Made by a program: the position numbers and the translations under genes
DNA from: Actinophytocola sp.
GTDB lineage: Bacteria; Actinomycetota; Actinomycetes; Mycobacteriales; Pseudonocardiaceae
Direction: 5' to 3'
NCBI RefSeq assembly: GCF_009379765.1
Contig: NZ_WHTD01000006.1
Location: 33,451-97,450 of the forward strand
Length of the DNA stretch: 64,000 nucleotides
Shown here: piece after piece, positions 9,181 through 17,467 of the stretch
Layout of the letters: each line of letters begins with the position of its first letter
Numbering within the stretch: position 1 is the first letter of the stretch
The notes under the pieces: generated by a model
What the model was told of the DNA's origin: nothing
What the model saw: the letters and a program-made list of their open reading frames with translations, nothing else
The model's database searches: none

Positions 9181-9433
9181 GCGAGGGGGTGTCGTGAGCG
9201 GAGCTTGCGGAGCGAGGCATCGATATTCAGGATGCGGCCGAGTCTGCGGAGGGTGTCGGTGTAGCGGAGCCTGCGGAGCGTTCCGGCACCACGAAGCGGG
9301 CGAGGGGGTGTCGTGAGCGGAGCTTGCGGAGCGAGGCATCGATATTCAGGATGCCGCCGAGTCTGCGGAGGGTGTCGGTGTAGCGGAGCCTGCGGAGCGT
9401 TCCGGCACCACGAAGCGGGCGAGGGGGCGTCGT
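9181..9433 (+). repeat. 119-bp tandem duplication with a third partial unit
   Basis: Two 119-bp units (9181-9299 and 9300-9418) differ at one noticeable position (GATGCGGCCG versus GATGCCGCCG), and a third, partial unit from 9419 supplies the Shine-Dalgarno GAGGGGG and the GTG start of the Lrp gene. Each unit contains internal echoes of AGCGGAGCYTGCGGAGCG. The block fills the whole space between the peptidase and the regulator, so each unit duplicates a ribosome binding site and start codon. Confidence 0.95.
9194..9316 (+). CDS. Cysteine-rich 40-residue peptide, first tandem copy
   Basis: GTG 9194 follows GAGGGGG and opens a 40-codon frame whose product starts MSGACGARHRYSGC and contains six cysteines, several as CGGCRC. 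The stop TGA shares GTGA with the start of the second copy. The frame and spacing repeat exactly with the 119-bp unit, so the peptide could be a translated leader or merely follow from the repeat. No database family comes to mind. Confidence 0.35.
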   Translation: MSGACGARHRYSGCGRVCGGCRCSGACGAFRHHEAGEGVS

Positions 9434-9435
9434 GA
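9313..9435 (+). CDS. Cysteine-rich 40-residue peptide, second tandem copy
   Basis: Nearly identical to the preceding frame, with one GGC to CGC change (Gly to Arg) and Val to Ala near the end. It starts at GTG 9313 and ends at TGA 9433-9435, overlapping the GTG of the Lrp gene by GTGA. If translated, ribosomes would pass by coupled re-initiation into the regulator. Real expression is unproven. Confidence 0.35.
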   Translation: MSGACGARHRYSGCRRVCGGCRCSGACGAFRHHEAGEGAS

Positions 9436-9887
9436 GTCCGTCGGAGCTGGAGCCGATCGACCAGTCCATCGCCCGCGAGCTGTCCGCCGACGGCCGGTGC
9501 AGCTTCACCGACCTCGCCGAGCGGGTGGGCCTGTCCGTGTCGGCGGTGCACCAACGCGTCCGCCGCCTCGAGCAGCGCGGCGTCATCCGCGGCTACACCG
9601 CGCAGCTCAACGCCGAGGTCATCGGTCTCCCGCTGACCGCGTTCATCTCGCTCACCCCGATCGACCCGTCCGAGCCCGACGACTACCCCCAGCGCCTCAA
9701 CCACATCCGCGAGGTCGAGTCCTGCTACTCGGTCGCCGGCGACGAGTCCTACATCCTCCTGGTGCGGGTGGCCTCCCCAGCGGCGCTCGAGGAGCTGTTG
9801 CGCCAGATCCGCGAGGCCGCCAAGGTGTCCACCCGCACCACGGTCGTACTGTCCACTCCGTACGAGGGCCGTTCCCCGGCCCTCTAA
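9432..9887 (+). CDS. Lrp/AsnC family transcriptional regulator
   Basis: 151 residues. The N-terminal winged helix (MSPSELEPIDQSIARELSADG, then FTDLAERVGLSVSAVHQRVRRLE) is followed by a RAM ligand-binding domain from about residue 65. Such proteins sense amino acids and form octamers. The start codon lies inside the third repeat unit, so expression is tied to the tandem duplication. The gene is convergent with a methyltransferase (4-base tail overlap). Nothing here shows its target; lysine genes 8 kb away are a speculative candidate. Confidence 0.9.
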   Translation: MSPSELEPIDQSIARELSADGRCSFTDLAERVGLSVSAVHQRVRRLEQRGVIRGYTAQLNAEVIGLPLTAFISLTPIDPSEPDDYPQRLNHIREVESCYSVAGDESYILLVRVASPAALEELLRQIREAAKVSTRTTVVLSTPYEGRSPAL

Positions 9888-10630
9888 CGGACCCCTACGA
9901 GCACATGGTCGTCACCGAACTGCCAGACCGGGCCCGCCTCGGCGAAGCCGGCCGCGCGCAGCAGGTCCGCGTGCTCGTGGACGGTCAGCTCGTTCTCGGT
10001 GTGGTTCGCGATGGCGCTGTCGGAGCGGGCGGCGACCAGCGGGGCGAGCTCGTCGTCCTCGCGGAGGGCCTGCCACCACTCTGCCCAGTCCTCGTTGCGG
10101 TCGCTGCCCACCCGCGCGGTCCGCGCCTCCCGGACCCCGTCCGCGATGGCGTCCAAAGTAGACGCTCCGAGTCCCATGTTGTCGGCGTTGACGAACACGC
10201 CGCCGGGCCGCAGCCGCTCCGCGAGCGTCCGGTAGAGCGCGGCGAGCGAGTCGGGGTCGAGCCAGTGCAGCGCGGTCGACGACACGGCGGCGTCCCACGG
10301 TCCCACGAGCCCGGTGCGGTCCGGCCAGGACGGGTAGCCGAGATCGGCCTCGACCAGCGTCACCCGCGGTCCGGTGTTGGCCGCCCCGAGCCCGAGCAGC
10401 AGCGGGTCCGCGTCGACGCCGACGACGTTGACCCGGGGGAGCGCGGCGGCGATCCGCGCGGAGAGCGACCCGGGGCCGCAACCGAGGTCGACCACACTGG
10501 CCGCACCCGTGCCGACGGCCGCCCGGGCGACGTCGATGACGACCCGGAACCGCTCCTCGCGGTCGGGGATGTACCGCTCCTGCTGTGCGTCCCACCGCTG
10601 CACCCACCGCTGTGCCGTAGCCACCTGCAT
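9884..10630 (-). CDS. Class I SAM-dependent methyltransferase
   Basis: 248 residues with SAM motif I VVDLGCGPGSLS (near 45-56), an acidic loop VVGVDADPLLL and the post-motif VSSTALHWLDPDSL, the trans-aconitate/UbiE-like fold. Start ATG 10630 has a strong GGAGGT site. Substrate unknown; it is divergent from the CGNR regulator and the two may share a control region. Confidence 0.8.
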   Translation of the reverse strand: MQVATAQRWVQRWDAQQERYIPDREERFRVVIDVARAAVGTGAASVVDLGCGPGSLSARIAAALPRVNVVGVDADPLLLGLGAANTGPRVTLVEADLGYPSWPDRTGLVGPWDAAVSSTALHWLDPDSLAALYRTLAERLRPGGVFVNADNMGLGASTLDAIADGVREARTARVGSDRNEDWAEWWQALREDDELAPLVAARSDSAIANHTENELTVHEHADLLRAAGFAEAGPVWQFGDDHVLVGVR

Positions 10631-10699
10631 AGCGCACCTCCGTAACTGTCTATAAGCTTGATGACAGTGACGCTAGCGCGAACGGAGGTAACTGGTCAA

Positions 10700-11269
10700 G
10701 TGGACTTTGACGGTCACACAAGCGACGTTGTGGCAAACGCCGTCACCCTGATCAACGACGTGACCCCTGGCGAGCGCCACGGCCGTCCCTTCCCTGCGCC
10801 GGCGGACCTGGTGACCGCGGTGCGTGACGCCGTGCCCTCGTCGAGGACCCCCGGCCACCCGACCGCCGAGGAGGCCGCCGAGCTGGCCGACTGGGCGGGC
10901 CGCCTGCGTGCGGTGGTGGAGCTGGTGGACACGCGCGACGTGGACAAGGCATGCGCCGAGCTGAACGAGATCATGCGCACCACGAACGCGATCCCGACCC
11001 TGGCCCGCCACGACAACGAACCGTGGCACCTGCACTTCCACAGCGCCCACGCCGACTGGGCCGAGAGTTGGGCCGCGTCGATGGCGACCGCCCTCGCGAC
11101 GGTCCTGGGCAACGCGGCCATCGAACGCCTCGGCATCTGCACCGCCCCGGCGTGCGACCGCGTCTACGTGGACGTCTCGAAGAACGGCACCCGCCGCTTC
11201 TGCTCGACCGCCTGCCAGAACAGGGTCAAGGCGGCCGCCTTCCGGGCCCGCAGGACTGCCACGCCCTGA
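10700..11269 (+). CDS. CGNR zinc-finger / ABATE-domain protein
   Basis: 189 residues from GTG 10700, chosen because GGAGG (10684-10688) precedes it and the family start MDFDGHTSDVVANAVTLIND follows. An ABATE-like helical domain is followed by a C-terminal zinc finger with C..C..C...C pattern (ICTAPACDRVYVDVSKNGTR, then FCSTACQNRVKAAAFR), here CQNR in place of CGNR. The family is presumed to regulate transcription. The stop codon is part of a palindromic repeat at the gene end. Confidence 0.82.
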   Translation: MDFDGHTSDVVANAVTLINDVTPGERHGRPFPAPADLVTAVRDAVPSSRTPGHPTAEEAAELADWAGRLRAVVELVDTRDVDKACAELNEIMRTTNAIPTLARHDNEPWHLHFHSAHADWAESWAASMATALATVLGNAAIERLGICTAPACDRVYVDVSKNGTRRFCSTACQNRVKAAAFRARRTATP

Positions 11270-11318
11270 ACGACGCGCTCAGGGCGCCCAACGTCTCGAG
11301 CGGCGCGTTCGAGGCATG
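11261..11318. repeat. Palindromic repeat, copy 1, between convergent genes
   Basis: ACGCCCTGAACGACGCG begins this imperfect palindrome, whose right arm has decayed (GGCGCGTTCGAGGCATG). It lies between convergent stop codons at 11269 and 11324 and supplies the TGA of the CGNR gene. Two further copies occur at 30211 and 45334. Probable bidirectional terminator. Confidence 0.75.
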
Positions 11319-11323
11319 TCCGG

Positions 11324-12169
11324 TCACTCGCACAAGAACTTCTGCAGCCCGGCCAGGTCGTCGGTGTTGATGTGGTCCACGTCCGCGGCGACGAGCTCAC
11401 GCCAGACCGCCTCGCGCTCCGGGCCCGCGACGTCCGGGGTGGCCCAGAAGCGGACCCGCTGGCCGGCGTCGTGCGCGGTCCGCACGATCTCACGCAACGA
11501 AGCACGCTCGGCGGCGGGCATCTGACCGGCGCCGGTCCACGAGAACAGCGTCGTCCAGTTGTCCGACACCAGCGGCGTCAGGCGGGCGTCGGACCCCGGG
11601 CCCAGGTCGGACTGGTTCGCGATCCGCCCGTCGTAGAACGCGACCCGGCTGCGCTGCGCCTCCATCGTCTCCCGCGGCCGGTTGCCCGACACGACCGCCG
11701 CCACCGGCCCGCGCCACACCCGGCCGAACCGGTAGGACGTCCACAGGAACGCGTACCGCGGCGAGCGCAGCACCGAGTCCAGCGCCGCGTAGGTCGACTC
11801 GCCCTCGGTCTTGATGTCGATCAGCAGCTGGAAGTCCACCCGCCGCCCGGGGTAGATGCCGCCGCGAAGCACCTTCTGCCGCAACGGTTCCAGGTACAGC
11901 GACCGCAGTGTGCGGGCGGGGTCGAGATCCTCGGGGTCGTGCGCGACGAACAGGTCGCCGTCGGCCAGGTAGATGTCCGCCTCGACGCTCGTGAAGCCGT
12001 GGTCCAGCGCGTCGTGGAGCGGCCGGTCGTGCTCGTAGTCGTTGTGCGCGTGGGCCTGCGCGAGCGGCTCGACCCACGACCAGTGCGGGGACGCGGTCGC
12101 CGGGACCGCGCCGGCCACCAGGCCGAGCAACGCCAACAGCAGGAACAGGGATCGGGGCAGGGCCCGCAC
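11324..12169 (-). CDS. Secreted phosphatidylinositol-phosphodiesterase/GDPD-like protein
   Basis: 281 residues. A signal peptide (MRALPRSLFLLLALLGLVAG, cleavage near ATA-SP) leads into a PLC-like TIM barrel with AHNDYEHDRPLHDAL and GFTSVEADIYLADGDLFVAH, the region carrying the catalytic histidine and metal ligands of the AIM6/GDPD superfamily. GTG 12169 is preceded by GGAGG at a 7-base spacing. Likely an extracellular phosphodiester hydrolase. It differs clearly from the cytoplasmic GDPD at 45.9 kb. Confidence 0.75.
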   Translation of the reverse strand: MRALPRSLFLLLALLGLVAGAVPATASPHWSWVEPLAQAHAHNDYEHDRPLHDALDHGFTSVEADIYLADGDLFVAHDPEDLDPARTLRSLYLEPLRQKVLRGGIYPGRRVDFQLLIDIKTEGESTYAALDSVLRSPRYAFLWTSYRFGRVWRGPVAAVVSGNRPRETMEAQRSRVAFYDGRIANQSDLGPGSDARLTPLVSDNWTTLFSWTGAGQMPAAERASLREIVRTAHDAGQRVRFWATPDVAGPEREAVWRELVAADVDHINTDDLAGLQKFLCE

Positions 12170-12269
12170 GGCAGAACCTCCGTCGGTAGGGAGCAGGGTG
12201 CCGCCCAACGTAGGGCACGCGGGTGAACGCCGGGCACCGCCGACATGGCGGAGTCGAGCTCGGCCGACT

Positions 12270-13337
12270 CTAGGGGCCGGGCGACGAGGCGGCGTGCAGG
12301 TTGCCGTCCTCGCCGGCCAGGCACGCGGCCGCCCGGTCGGGGGTGTTGAGGAACTCACCCAGGCAGCGGCCGAACTGCTCGTGGCCCAACGCGTTGGGGT
12401 GGAACGACTCCTGCAGCGCGTGCGTCGCCCGGTCCTCGTGCTGGAGGTCGTCCCACTCGACGGCCAGGCGGCGGAACCACTCGCAGTCGGGGTCGCGTTC
12501 GGACGAGCAGGCCTCGTGGCCCGTGCCCGCGCGGGACAGGTCCAGGAACCGGGCGTTCACCCGCGCCGCCGCGCGGCGCACGCCCGCGGTCAGCACCGGC
12601 ACCGCCGTCTCCTCGACCCAGCGCAGGTCCTCGGACCGGAACGGGCAGCCGGACAGGTCCTGCAGACCCCGCGCCACGTCCGTGCCGATCGGCGCCGCGT
12701 AGGACTGCACGATCAGCTGGTAGTCGCCCAGGTCGTAGCCCGCGTTGGCCATGACCTCGCGGATGTCCGACAGCGCCCGCTCCAGCTTGGGCACCATCTT
12801 GTCCACCCGCTCCGCCCACTCCGGCCCGACCGTCTTGCCGCACGGGTCGCCGCGGCCGGTCCACGCCTCCACGCACGAGTTCAGCACGTGCGAGAACGCC
12901 GGCTCGTCGTTGGCCCCGGACGCGACGACCACCGCCGCGACCCGGTCGCGCGCGGCGATCGGCGCGAGCTGCTCGGCCTGCGACGGCTCCGTGTACTGCT
13001 CGACGTCACCCAGCCCGACCTGCGGCGACGGCGCCCCCGAGCACGCCAGGTTGTACGTCCGGTCGATCGAGATCAGTTCCATGTGGTGGATCGACGCGTG
13101 CGGGGAGCGGTGGCACCAGTCGCCGTCCTCGCCGTCGGTGCCCTTCTCGTAGTCACCCGCGCCCTCGCCGGACATCGTGCTGTCGCCCATGGCCACGACC
13201 ACGCGAGGGGCGTCCTGCGGCGGGCCGGGTAACGGGGTCGGCTCCGGGGCGAAGTCGTCGCCCACGAGCAGAACCGTGCCGAGCAGCAGAACGATCAGTA
13301 TGAGCCCGGTCCAGGCTCGCCATCCCCGCGGTCGCAT
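12270..13337 (-). CDS. SGNH/GDSL-family hydrolase, membrane-anchored or secreted
   Basis: 355 residues. One N-terminal hydrophobic helix (WTGLILIVLLLGTVLLVG) precedes an SGNH esterase domain: block I VVAMGDSTMSGEGAG with the nucleophile serine, block III ASGANDEPAF, and block V SFHPNALGHEQ with the catalytic histidine. Six or more cysteines suggest disulfides, in keeping with export. Start ATG 13337. Substrate (lipid, acetylated glycan) is unknown. Confidence 0.8.
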   Translation of the reverse strand: MRPRGWRAWTGLILIVLLLGTVLLVGDDFAPEPTPLPGPPQDAPRVVVAMGDSTMSGEGAGDYEKGTDGEDGDWCHRSPHASIHHMELISIDRTYNLACSGAPSPQVGLGDVEQYTEPSQAEQLAPIAARDRVAAVVVASGANDEPAFSHVLNSCVEAWTGRGDPCGKTVGPEWAERVDKMVPKLERALSDIREVMANAGYDLGDYQLIVQSYAAPIGTDVARGLQDLSGCPFRSEDLRWVEETAVPVLTAGVRRAAARVNARFLDLSRAGTGHEACSSERDPDCEWFRRLAVEWDDLQHEDRATHALQESFHPNALGHEQFGRCLGEFLNTPDRAAACLAGEDGNLHAASSPGP

Positions 13338-13379
13338 CGCACTCAAGCCTAGTGCGGCGCGCGTTCGGTCTGCGCGACC

Positions 13380-13847
13380 ATGGCGGCTGTGCCCCACGAC
13401 GCCGTGCCCCCCGGTCGACTGAGCGGTCGACCCCGCACGCTGACGATCTGGGCGGGCCGGCTGCTCACCGCGGTCGCGGCCGCGCACCTGGCCTTCTTCC
13501 TCGCCACGTCGACCGAGTTCGTCCCCGACTGGCTCTCCGGCGCGCTGTGGGCCGACATCCCGCTCGACGCGCCGATGCCGCAGGCCCAGGCGTTCTTCTG
13601 GCAGCTGGTCGGCAGCTTCGCGGTGCCGACCGCGCTGCTCGGGCTGCTGCTCTCCCGGTTCGCGCGTGAAGGCCGGGCGCTGCCGGGCTACGTCACCTGG
13701 ACGGTCGCCGCCTGGGTGACGGTCTGCGCGTCGACCCTCGAGCCGTCCGGCTTCCCGGTCGGCCTGGTCCCGGCCGCGATGCTGGTGACGGCCCGGCTCA
13801 CGGCGAACGGCGCCTCCCGGAGACCGGAAGGCGCCGTTCGTCGGTGA
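13380..13847 (+). CDS. Four-helix membrane protein, DUF6463-like
   Basis: 155 residues with about four predicted membrane helices (for example LLTAVAAAHLAFFLATSTEF and WTVAAWVTVCASTLEP). The pattern of a His-Phe helix, WADIPLDAP loop and FFWQLVGSFAVP resembles small integral membrane proteins of unknown function found in actinomycetes. The 3' end contains a strong hairpin and the gene is convergent with the S37 peptidase. Confidence 0.65.
   Translation: MAAVPHDAVPPGRLSGRPRTLTIWAGRLLTAVAAAHLAFFLATSTEFVPDWLSGALWADIPLDAPMPQAQAFFWQLVGSFAVPTALLGLLLSRFAREGRALPGYVTWTVAAWVTVCASTLEPSGFPVGLVPAAMLVTARLTANGASRRPEGAVRR
13803..13840. terminator. Hairpin at the end of the DUF6463-like gene
   Basis: CGAACGGCGCC (13803-13813) pairs with GGCGCCGTTCG (13830-13840). 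It lies inside the last codons, between convergent genes, so it could stop transcription from both sides. Confidence 0.55.
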
Positions 13848-13851
13848 GTGA

Positions 13852-15282
13852 TCAGAGCGGGCGGCGGATGTCGCGCGGGTCGCGCTGGTCGAGCTCACTG
13901 ACGGCCGTGGACCGCTCGGCGGCCGGGGCGGCGCTGACGCCGGCCCACCGCAGCACCGTCGCGGTGGCGGCGGCCTTGTCGGCGGGGCTCAGCCGCGCGA
14001 TGTTCGCGCCGTGGTTGGCACCCGGCGCGGTGTAGGTGTAGGAGTCCTTGTCGCTCGGGTGGAACGGCTCGGCGCCCCATGGGTCGTCGGAGCCGTAGAC
14101 GAACAGCATCTGGCTCGCGTCCTTGCTGACCCACCTGTCGACGTCGGCGATCGGCCACGGGTCGTGCTTGGACCGAAGCTCCTGCGGCAGGCTGGAGTTC
14201 GCCACGTAGAGGCCCGGGTAGTGCAGCAAACCCTTGAGGTACTTGAACTTCGGCTGCGGCCAGCCCAGCTGCGTCGCCGCCTGGTAGTAGTACGGCGCGT
14301 AGGGGAGGATCCCCTGGTCGGCGTAGAACGAGAAGCCAGCGACGTTGTTGATGAAGTCGAAGATCTCCTGGTCGGTGGCGGTCACCGGCGGGACCGTGCC
14401 GCAGTCGGCCTCGCTCGAGTACTGCCAGAACGCCCACTCGGTGTCGAGGACGGTCATCTCGAACGCCTTGTCGGTCGACTCGAAGACCTGGTCGAAGGTG
14501 AGGTCGTTCTCGGCGGCGAACTGGTCGTAGAGGTCGACCAGGTTCGAGCGCCGGGTCAGCGCCTCCTTCTGCAGGGTCTCGAGCGCGGTCCGGCACTCCG
14601 GGGTCGAGCCGACGCTCGCGAAGAAGTCGTCGTAGGCGGTGTCCTGCTTGTTGTTGGCGTCGTTCGGGGCCACGTAGGCGACCACGCCGTCGACGTCGCG
14701 CGGGTAGAACCGGCGGTGGTAGACCGAGGTCATGCCGCCCTTGCTCGCGCCGGTGGAGATCCACTTGCCGCCGTAGACCGGCTTCAGCGCCTGGACGATC
14801 TTGTGATGGTCGGTCGCCGCCTGCCAGATGTCGAGCTTGCTCCAGTCGGCCGGGTTCGGCCGCGAGGGCGTGAAGAACCGCTGCTCGACCGAGATCTGGT
14901 TGCCGTCGAGCAGCGCGGTCGGCTCCGAGCGGAACGCGTACTCGGGCATGCCGTAGCCGGTCGTGTGCAGCACCATCGGGCGGCTGACGTCGCGGTGCAG
15001 CAGCTGGAGTCGCTGCTCGAACGTCGGGCCCTGCTGGTTGAGGTGGTCGACGGGCTGGCGGTAGGTGAGGAAGAAGAACCGGTAGCCGGGCGCGGGCGGA
15101 TCCTCCTCCGAGACGACCGTCAACCCGGGCACCGCCTCGAGCCGGTCCAGGAGCTCGTCCTGCTGAACGGCCGCGGTGTACTGCGGCCCGGCCTGCGCCG
15201 GCACCGCCGCGGTCAGCCCGATCATGCTCGCCGCGACCACGGGCAAGATTGCGGCCGCGAGCGTCCTTCTTCGGATGGACAC
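13852..15282 (-). CDS. Secreted tripeptidyl aminopeptidase, S37/PS-10 type
   Basis: 476 residues from GTG 15282, preceded by GAGGAGAG. Signal peptide MSIRRRTLAAAILPVVAASM with an AQA cleavage site. The alpha/beta-hydrolase domain shows the nucleophile in STGASKGGMTS, an acid in VYGSDDPWGAEPF and histidine in GANHGANIA, the triad arrangement of Streptomyces PS-10 prolyl tri/tetrapeptidyl aminopeptidases. Likely releases short peptides extracellularly. Confidence 0.85.
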   Translation of the reverse strand: MSIRRRTLAAAILPVVAASMIGLTAAVPAQAGPQYTAAVQQDELLDRLEAVPGLTVVSEEDPPAPGYRFFFLTYRQPVDHLNQQGPTFEQRLQLLHRDVSRPMVLHTTGYGMPEYAFRSEPTALLDGNQISVEQRFFTPSRPNPADWSKLDIWQAATDHHKIVQALKPVYGGKWISTGASKGGMTSVYHRRFYPRDVDGVVAYVAPNDANNKQDTAYDDFFASVGSTPECRTALETLQKEALTRRSNLVDLYDQFAAENDLTFDQVFESTDKAFEMTVLDTEWAFWQYSSEADCGTVPPVTATDQEIFDFINNVAGFSFYADQGILPYAPYYYQAATQLGWPQPKFKYLKGLLHYPGLYVANSSLPQELRSKHDPWPIADVDRWVSKDASQMLFVYGSDDPWGAEPFHPSDKDSYTYTAPGANHGANIARLSPADKAAATATVLRWAGVSAAPAAERSTAVSELDQRDPRDIRRPL

Positions 15283-15412
15283 GCCACTCTCCTCAGGTCT
15301 CGTGTGGTCGCGATGGGTGTACGACCGACCTGCGAGAGTGTTCCCGACTGAACACGTTGGTGGTAGGTCCAAAACTAGCTACTTCACTCCGCGTACGACC
15401 TGCTACCGAGGG

Positions 15413-15736
15413 TCAGGGTCGCTGGTGCCCTAGGGCGATCAGCAGAAAACGGCACGCCGAGGCCGAGACAGTAGACCAGCACGAGCAGCAGGCCGCCGAT
15501 CCCGGCGGCGAACACGACGGTGAAGCCGAGCACGAACAGGGCGACTGCGCCGAGGACGCGCGCCTTCTTGCCCTTCTCGTCCGGGGTGTTCGCGCGAACG
15601 AGGGCGGCCAGGTAGGTGAGGTAGCCGGGGGCCAGGGGGACCACATATGGGGGGCGATGGACACCATGCCCGCGAGCGGCGCCACGCTGGCGGCCAGCAG
15701 GAGCGGCCCGCCAGCGGCTATGGCGGTCGGATCCAC
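15413..15736 (-). pseudogene. ccdA: Decayed ccdA (cytochrome c biogenesis / thiol transport) fragment
   Basis: Three minus-strand pieces in two frames match CcdA: GGPLLLAASVAPLAGMVSIA, then after a frame change VVPLAPGYLTYLAALVR and KARVLGAVALFVLGFTVVF, then LVYCLGLGVPF, and finally LLIALG back in the first frame. The cysteine of the usual ASPCVVPL motif has been lost, a middle section is missing and no full-length product is possible. No partner genes (resB, resC) are nearby. Confidence 0.7.
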
Positions 15737-15867
15737 GCGGATCAGGTACGCATGCGGGTACGGGGTCGGGGCTCTCAGCAGCCGTTAAGAGACCGAATGC
15801 AACAAAAGGGGTCACTTCCGCATTAGGGGTGCGAAATCGAGGTCGAGTCGACGATCGGGAGTTGCCG

Positions 15868-16359
15868 ATGGAGTTCGCTGAGTACGTGGCAAGGCAGCGT
15901 CCCGCGCTGATGCGGTTCGCCACGGTCCTGACCTGCCGGACGTGGCTGGCCGAGGACCTGGTGAGCGACGTGTTGGGCCGGGCGTTCGAGCGCTGGGAAC
16001 GGATCTCGGGGATGGCCGCGCCGAACGCCTACGTACGGCGGATGGTCGTCAACGAGTACCTGTCCTGGCGCAGAAGGCTGACCCGCACGTCCCCGCGCGC
16101 CGAGGTCGAGCCGATGGTGATCTCCGACGGCGCGGACGAGCGGGCCGAGCGGGACGCGATGATCCGCCGCCTCGCCGGCCTGCCCAGGAAGCAGCGCGCG
16201 GCCGTGGTCCTGCGCTACTACGCGGGCCTGTCCGACACGGAGATCGCCACACAGCTGGGGTGCCGGGAAACGACCGTACGCAGCCAGATCCATCGGGCGC
16301 TCAACGCTCTGCGCATCGACCTCACCGCCAGCGCCCCCAACTTTCAGGAGACCTCATGA
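15868..16359 (+). CDS. ECF sigma factor, SigE-family (SACE type)
   Basis: 163 residues from ATG 15868 (GGGAG upstream). Region 2 (FAEYVARQRPALMRFATVLT, then AEDLVSDVLGRAFERWERI) and region 4 (GLSDTEIATQLGCRETTVRS) are both present and the protein is of standard length for these compact sigma factors. Its stop overlaps the next gene by ATGA, a typical arrangement with an anti-sigma or membrane partner. Confidence 0.9.
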   Translation: MEFAEYVARQRPALMRFATVLTCRTWLAEDLVSDVLGRAFERWERISGMAAPNAYVRRMVVNEYLSWRRRLTRTSPRAEVEPMVISDGADERAERDAMIRRLAGLPRKQRAAVVLRYYAGLSDTEIATQLGCRETTVRSQIHRALNALRIDLTASAPNFQETS

Positions 16360-17150
16360 GTGACCTACGCACCCTCCACGATGCCTTCGCCGAGTTGGAG
16401 CGGCGCGCCGACGCCGCGGCCGCGGGTACGGCCCCGGTCGCGCGGCCGCGCCGGGCCGTGCGGCTGGTACCCATCGCGGCCACCGTCGTCGCGGTGGCGG
16501 GCCTGGTCGCGGGTGCGGTGTGGCTGGTGCCGGGCGACTCCGGCACGCACGCCGCCAGCCCGCCGACCACCTCGTCGTCGACCGCACCATCCACGACCAC
16601 GGCGCGCAGCCCGGTCCCCACCTCGCCGGATGACCTGATCGCCCGGTTCAGGGTGGTGCTCGGCGACACCGCGACGTTCGAGGTGACCGAAAAAATCATC
16701 GTGCCACCCCCGTCCTCGACGAACACCCCGCAACCGGGGACAGGATCGGTCGTGACACCACAGCTGGAGGACCCGGACGCCCCCACCAGCGCGATGATCG
16801 GCGGGACTCTGACCTCCGCAGGCGTCACCGGGGGCTTCACCCTGACGATCTACCCCAGCGATTCCGAGCCCGGCGAGTGGTGCGACCTTTCCCGCACGGA
16901 GGACTGTGATGTCAGCACGCTGCCCGACGGCTCCCGGCTGGCGACCGGGACCGCGCAGCCGGCTCCCGGCGCGGTGTCGTACCTGGCGTGCCTCAAGCGG
17001 CCCGACGGGACGATGGTCCTCATGCACGTCAGCAACCAGGAGGACCCCCTGGGCGCTGAGATCAACTCGCCGGGCGGTGAGATCTACTCGCCGCAGCCGC
17101 CGCTGAGCCTCGACCAGCTGAAGGCGATCGTCACCTCCGACAAATGGTGA
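16356..17150 (+). CDS. Single-pass membrane protein partnered with the sigma factor
   Basis: 264 residues: short cytoplasmic N-terminus (DLRTLHDAFAELERRAD), one membrane helix (about 35-57), a Ser/Thr/Pro-rich linker and an extracellular domain with a cysteine pair (WCDLSRTEDC). It lacks a zinc-binding HxxxCxxC anti-sigma motif, so an anti-sigma role is inferred from the ATGA overlap with the sigma gene. Followed by a strong hairpin. Confidence 0.7.
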   Translation: MSDLRTLHDAFAELERRADAAAAGTAPVARPRRAVRLVPIAATVVAVAGLVAGAVWLVPGDSGTHAASPPTTSSSTAPSTTTARSPVPTSPDDLIARFRVVLGDTATFEVTEKIIVPPPSSTNTPQPGTGSVVTPQLEDPDAPTSAMIGGTLTSAGVTGGFTLTIYPSDSEPGEWCDLSRTEDCDVSTLPDGSRLATGTAQPAPGAVSYLACLKRPDGTMVLMHVSNQEDPLGAEINSPGGEIYSPQPPLSLDQLKAIVTSDKW

Positions 17151-17160
17151 CGAGGTTCGT

Positions 17161-17190
17161 GATGGCCGGCCACCTCGGTGGCCGGCCATC
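17161..17190 (+). terminator. Perfect 14-bp-stem hairpin
   Basis: GATGGCCGGCCACC, loop TC, then its exact complement. It follows the stop of the sigma-linked membrane protein by 10 bases and lacks a U-tract, as is usual for actinobacterial terminators. Confidence 0.75.
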
Positions 17191-17278
17191 AGTCATTTCT
17201 CGGCCAGGAGGCGATCCAGCTGCGGGGGTGAGGTCGCTGGCCAGCAGGTCAGGGAGGTAGACCGCCGCCACCCGATGT

Positions 17279-17467
17279 TTGCTTGTCCAGCCCGCCTTCG
17301 ACCCGGCCGATTACCGCGGCCGCAACGTCGTCGAACGACGGTTCAACCTGCTCAAGCAATGGCGCGGATTGGCCACTCGCTACGACAAGCTCGCCATCAT
17401 CTACCGATCAGCGGTCGTCCTCCACGCCGTGATCACCTGGACCAAAGCATTGTCAGACATGCCCTAG
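17279..17467 (+). mobile_element. IS5-family transposase C-terminal remnant
   Basis: A 62-codon frame carries the DDE transposase tail: RNVVERRFNLLKQWRGLATR, with the catalytic glutamate in VER, then YDKLAIIYRSAVVLHAVITW. The rest of the transposase and the terminal inverted repeats are absent. Its end overlaps the kamA stop by 4 bases, so an IS once inserted just downstream of kamA. Confidence 0.8.

Noticed and set aside
7876..9339. N-terminal extension of the DrrA-like gene
   Set aside because: It is the antisense of the peptidase gene; the DrrA homology and ribosome site begin at 7875.
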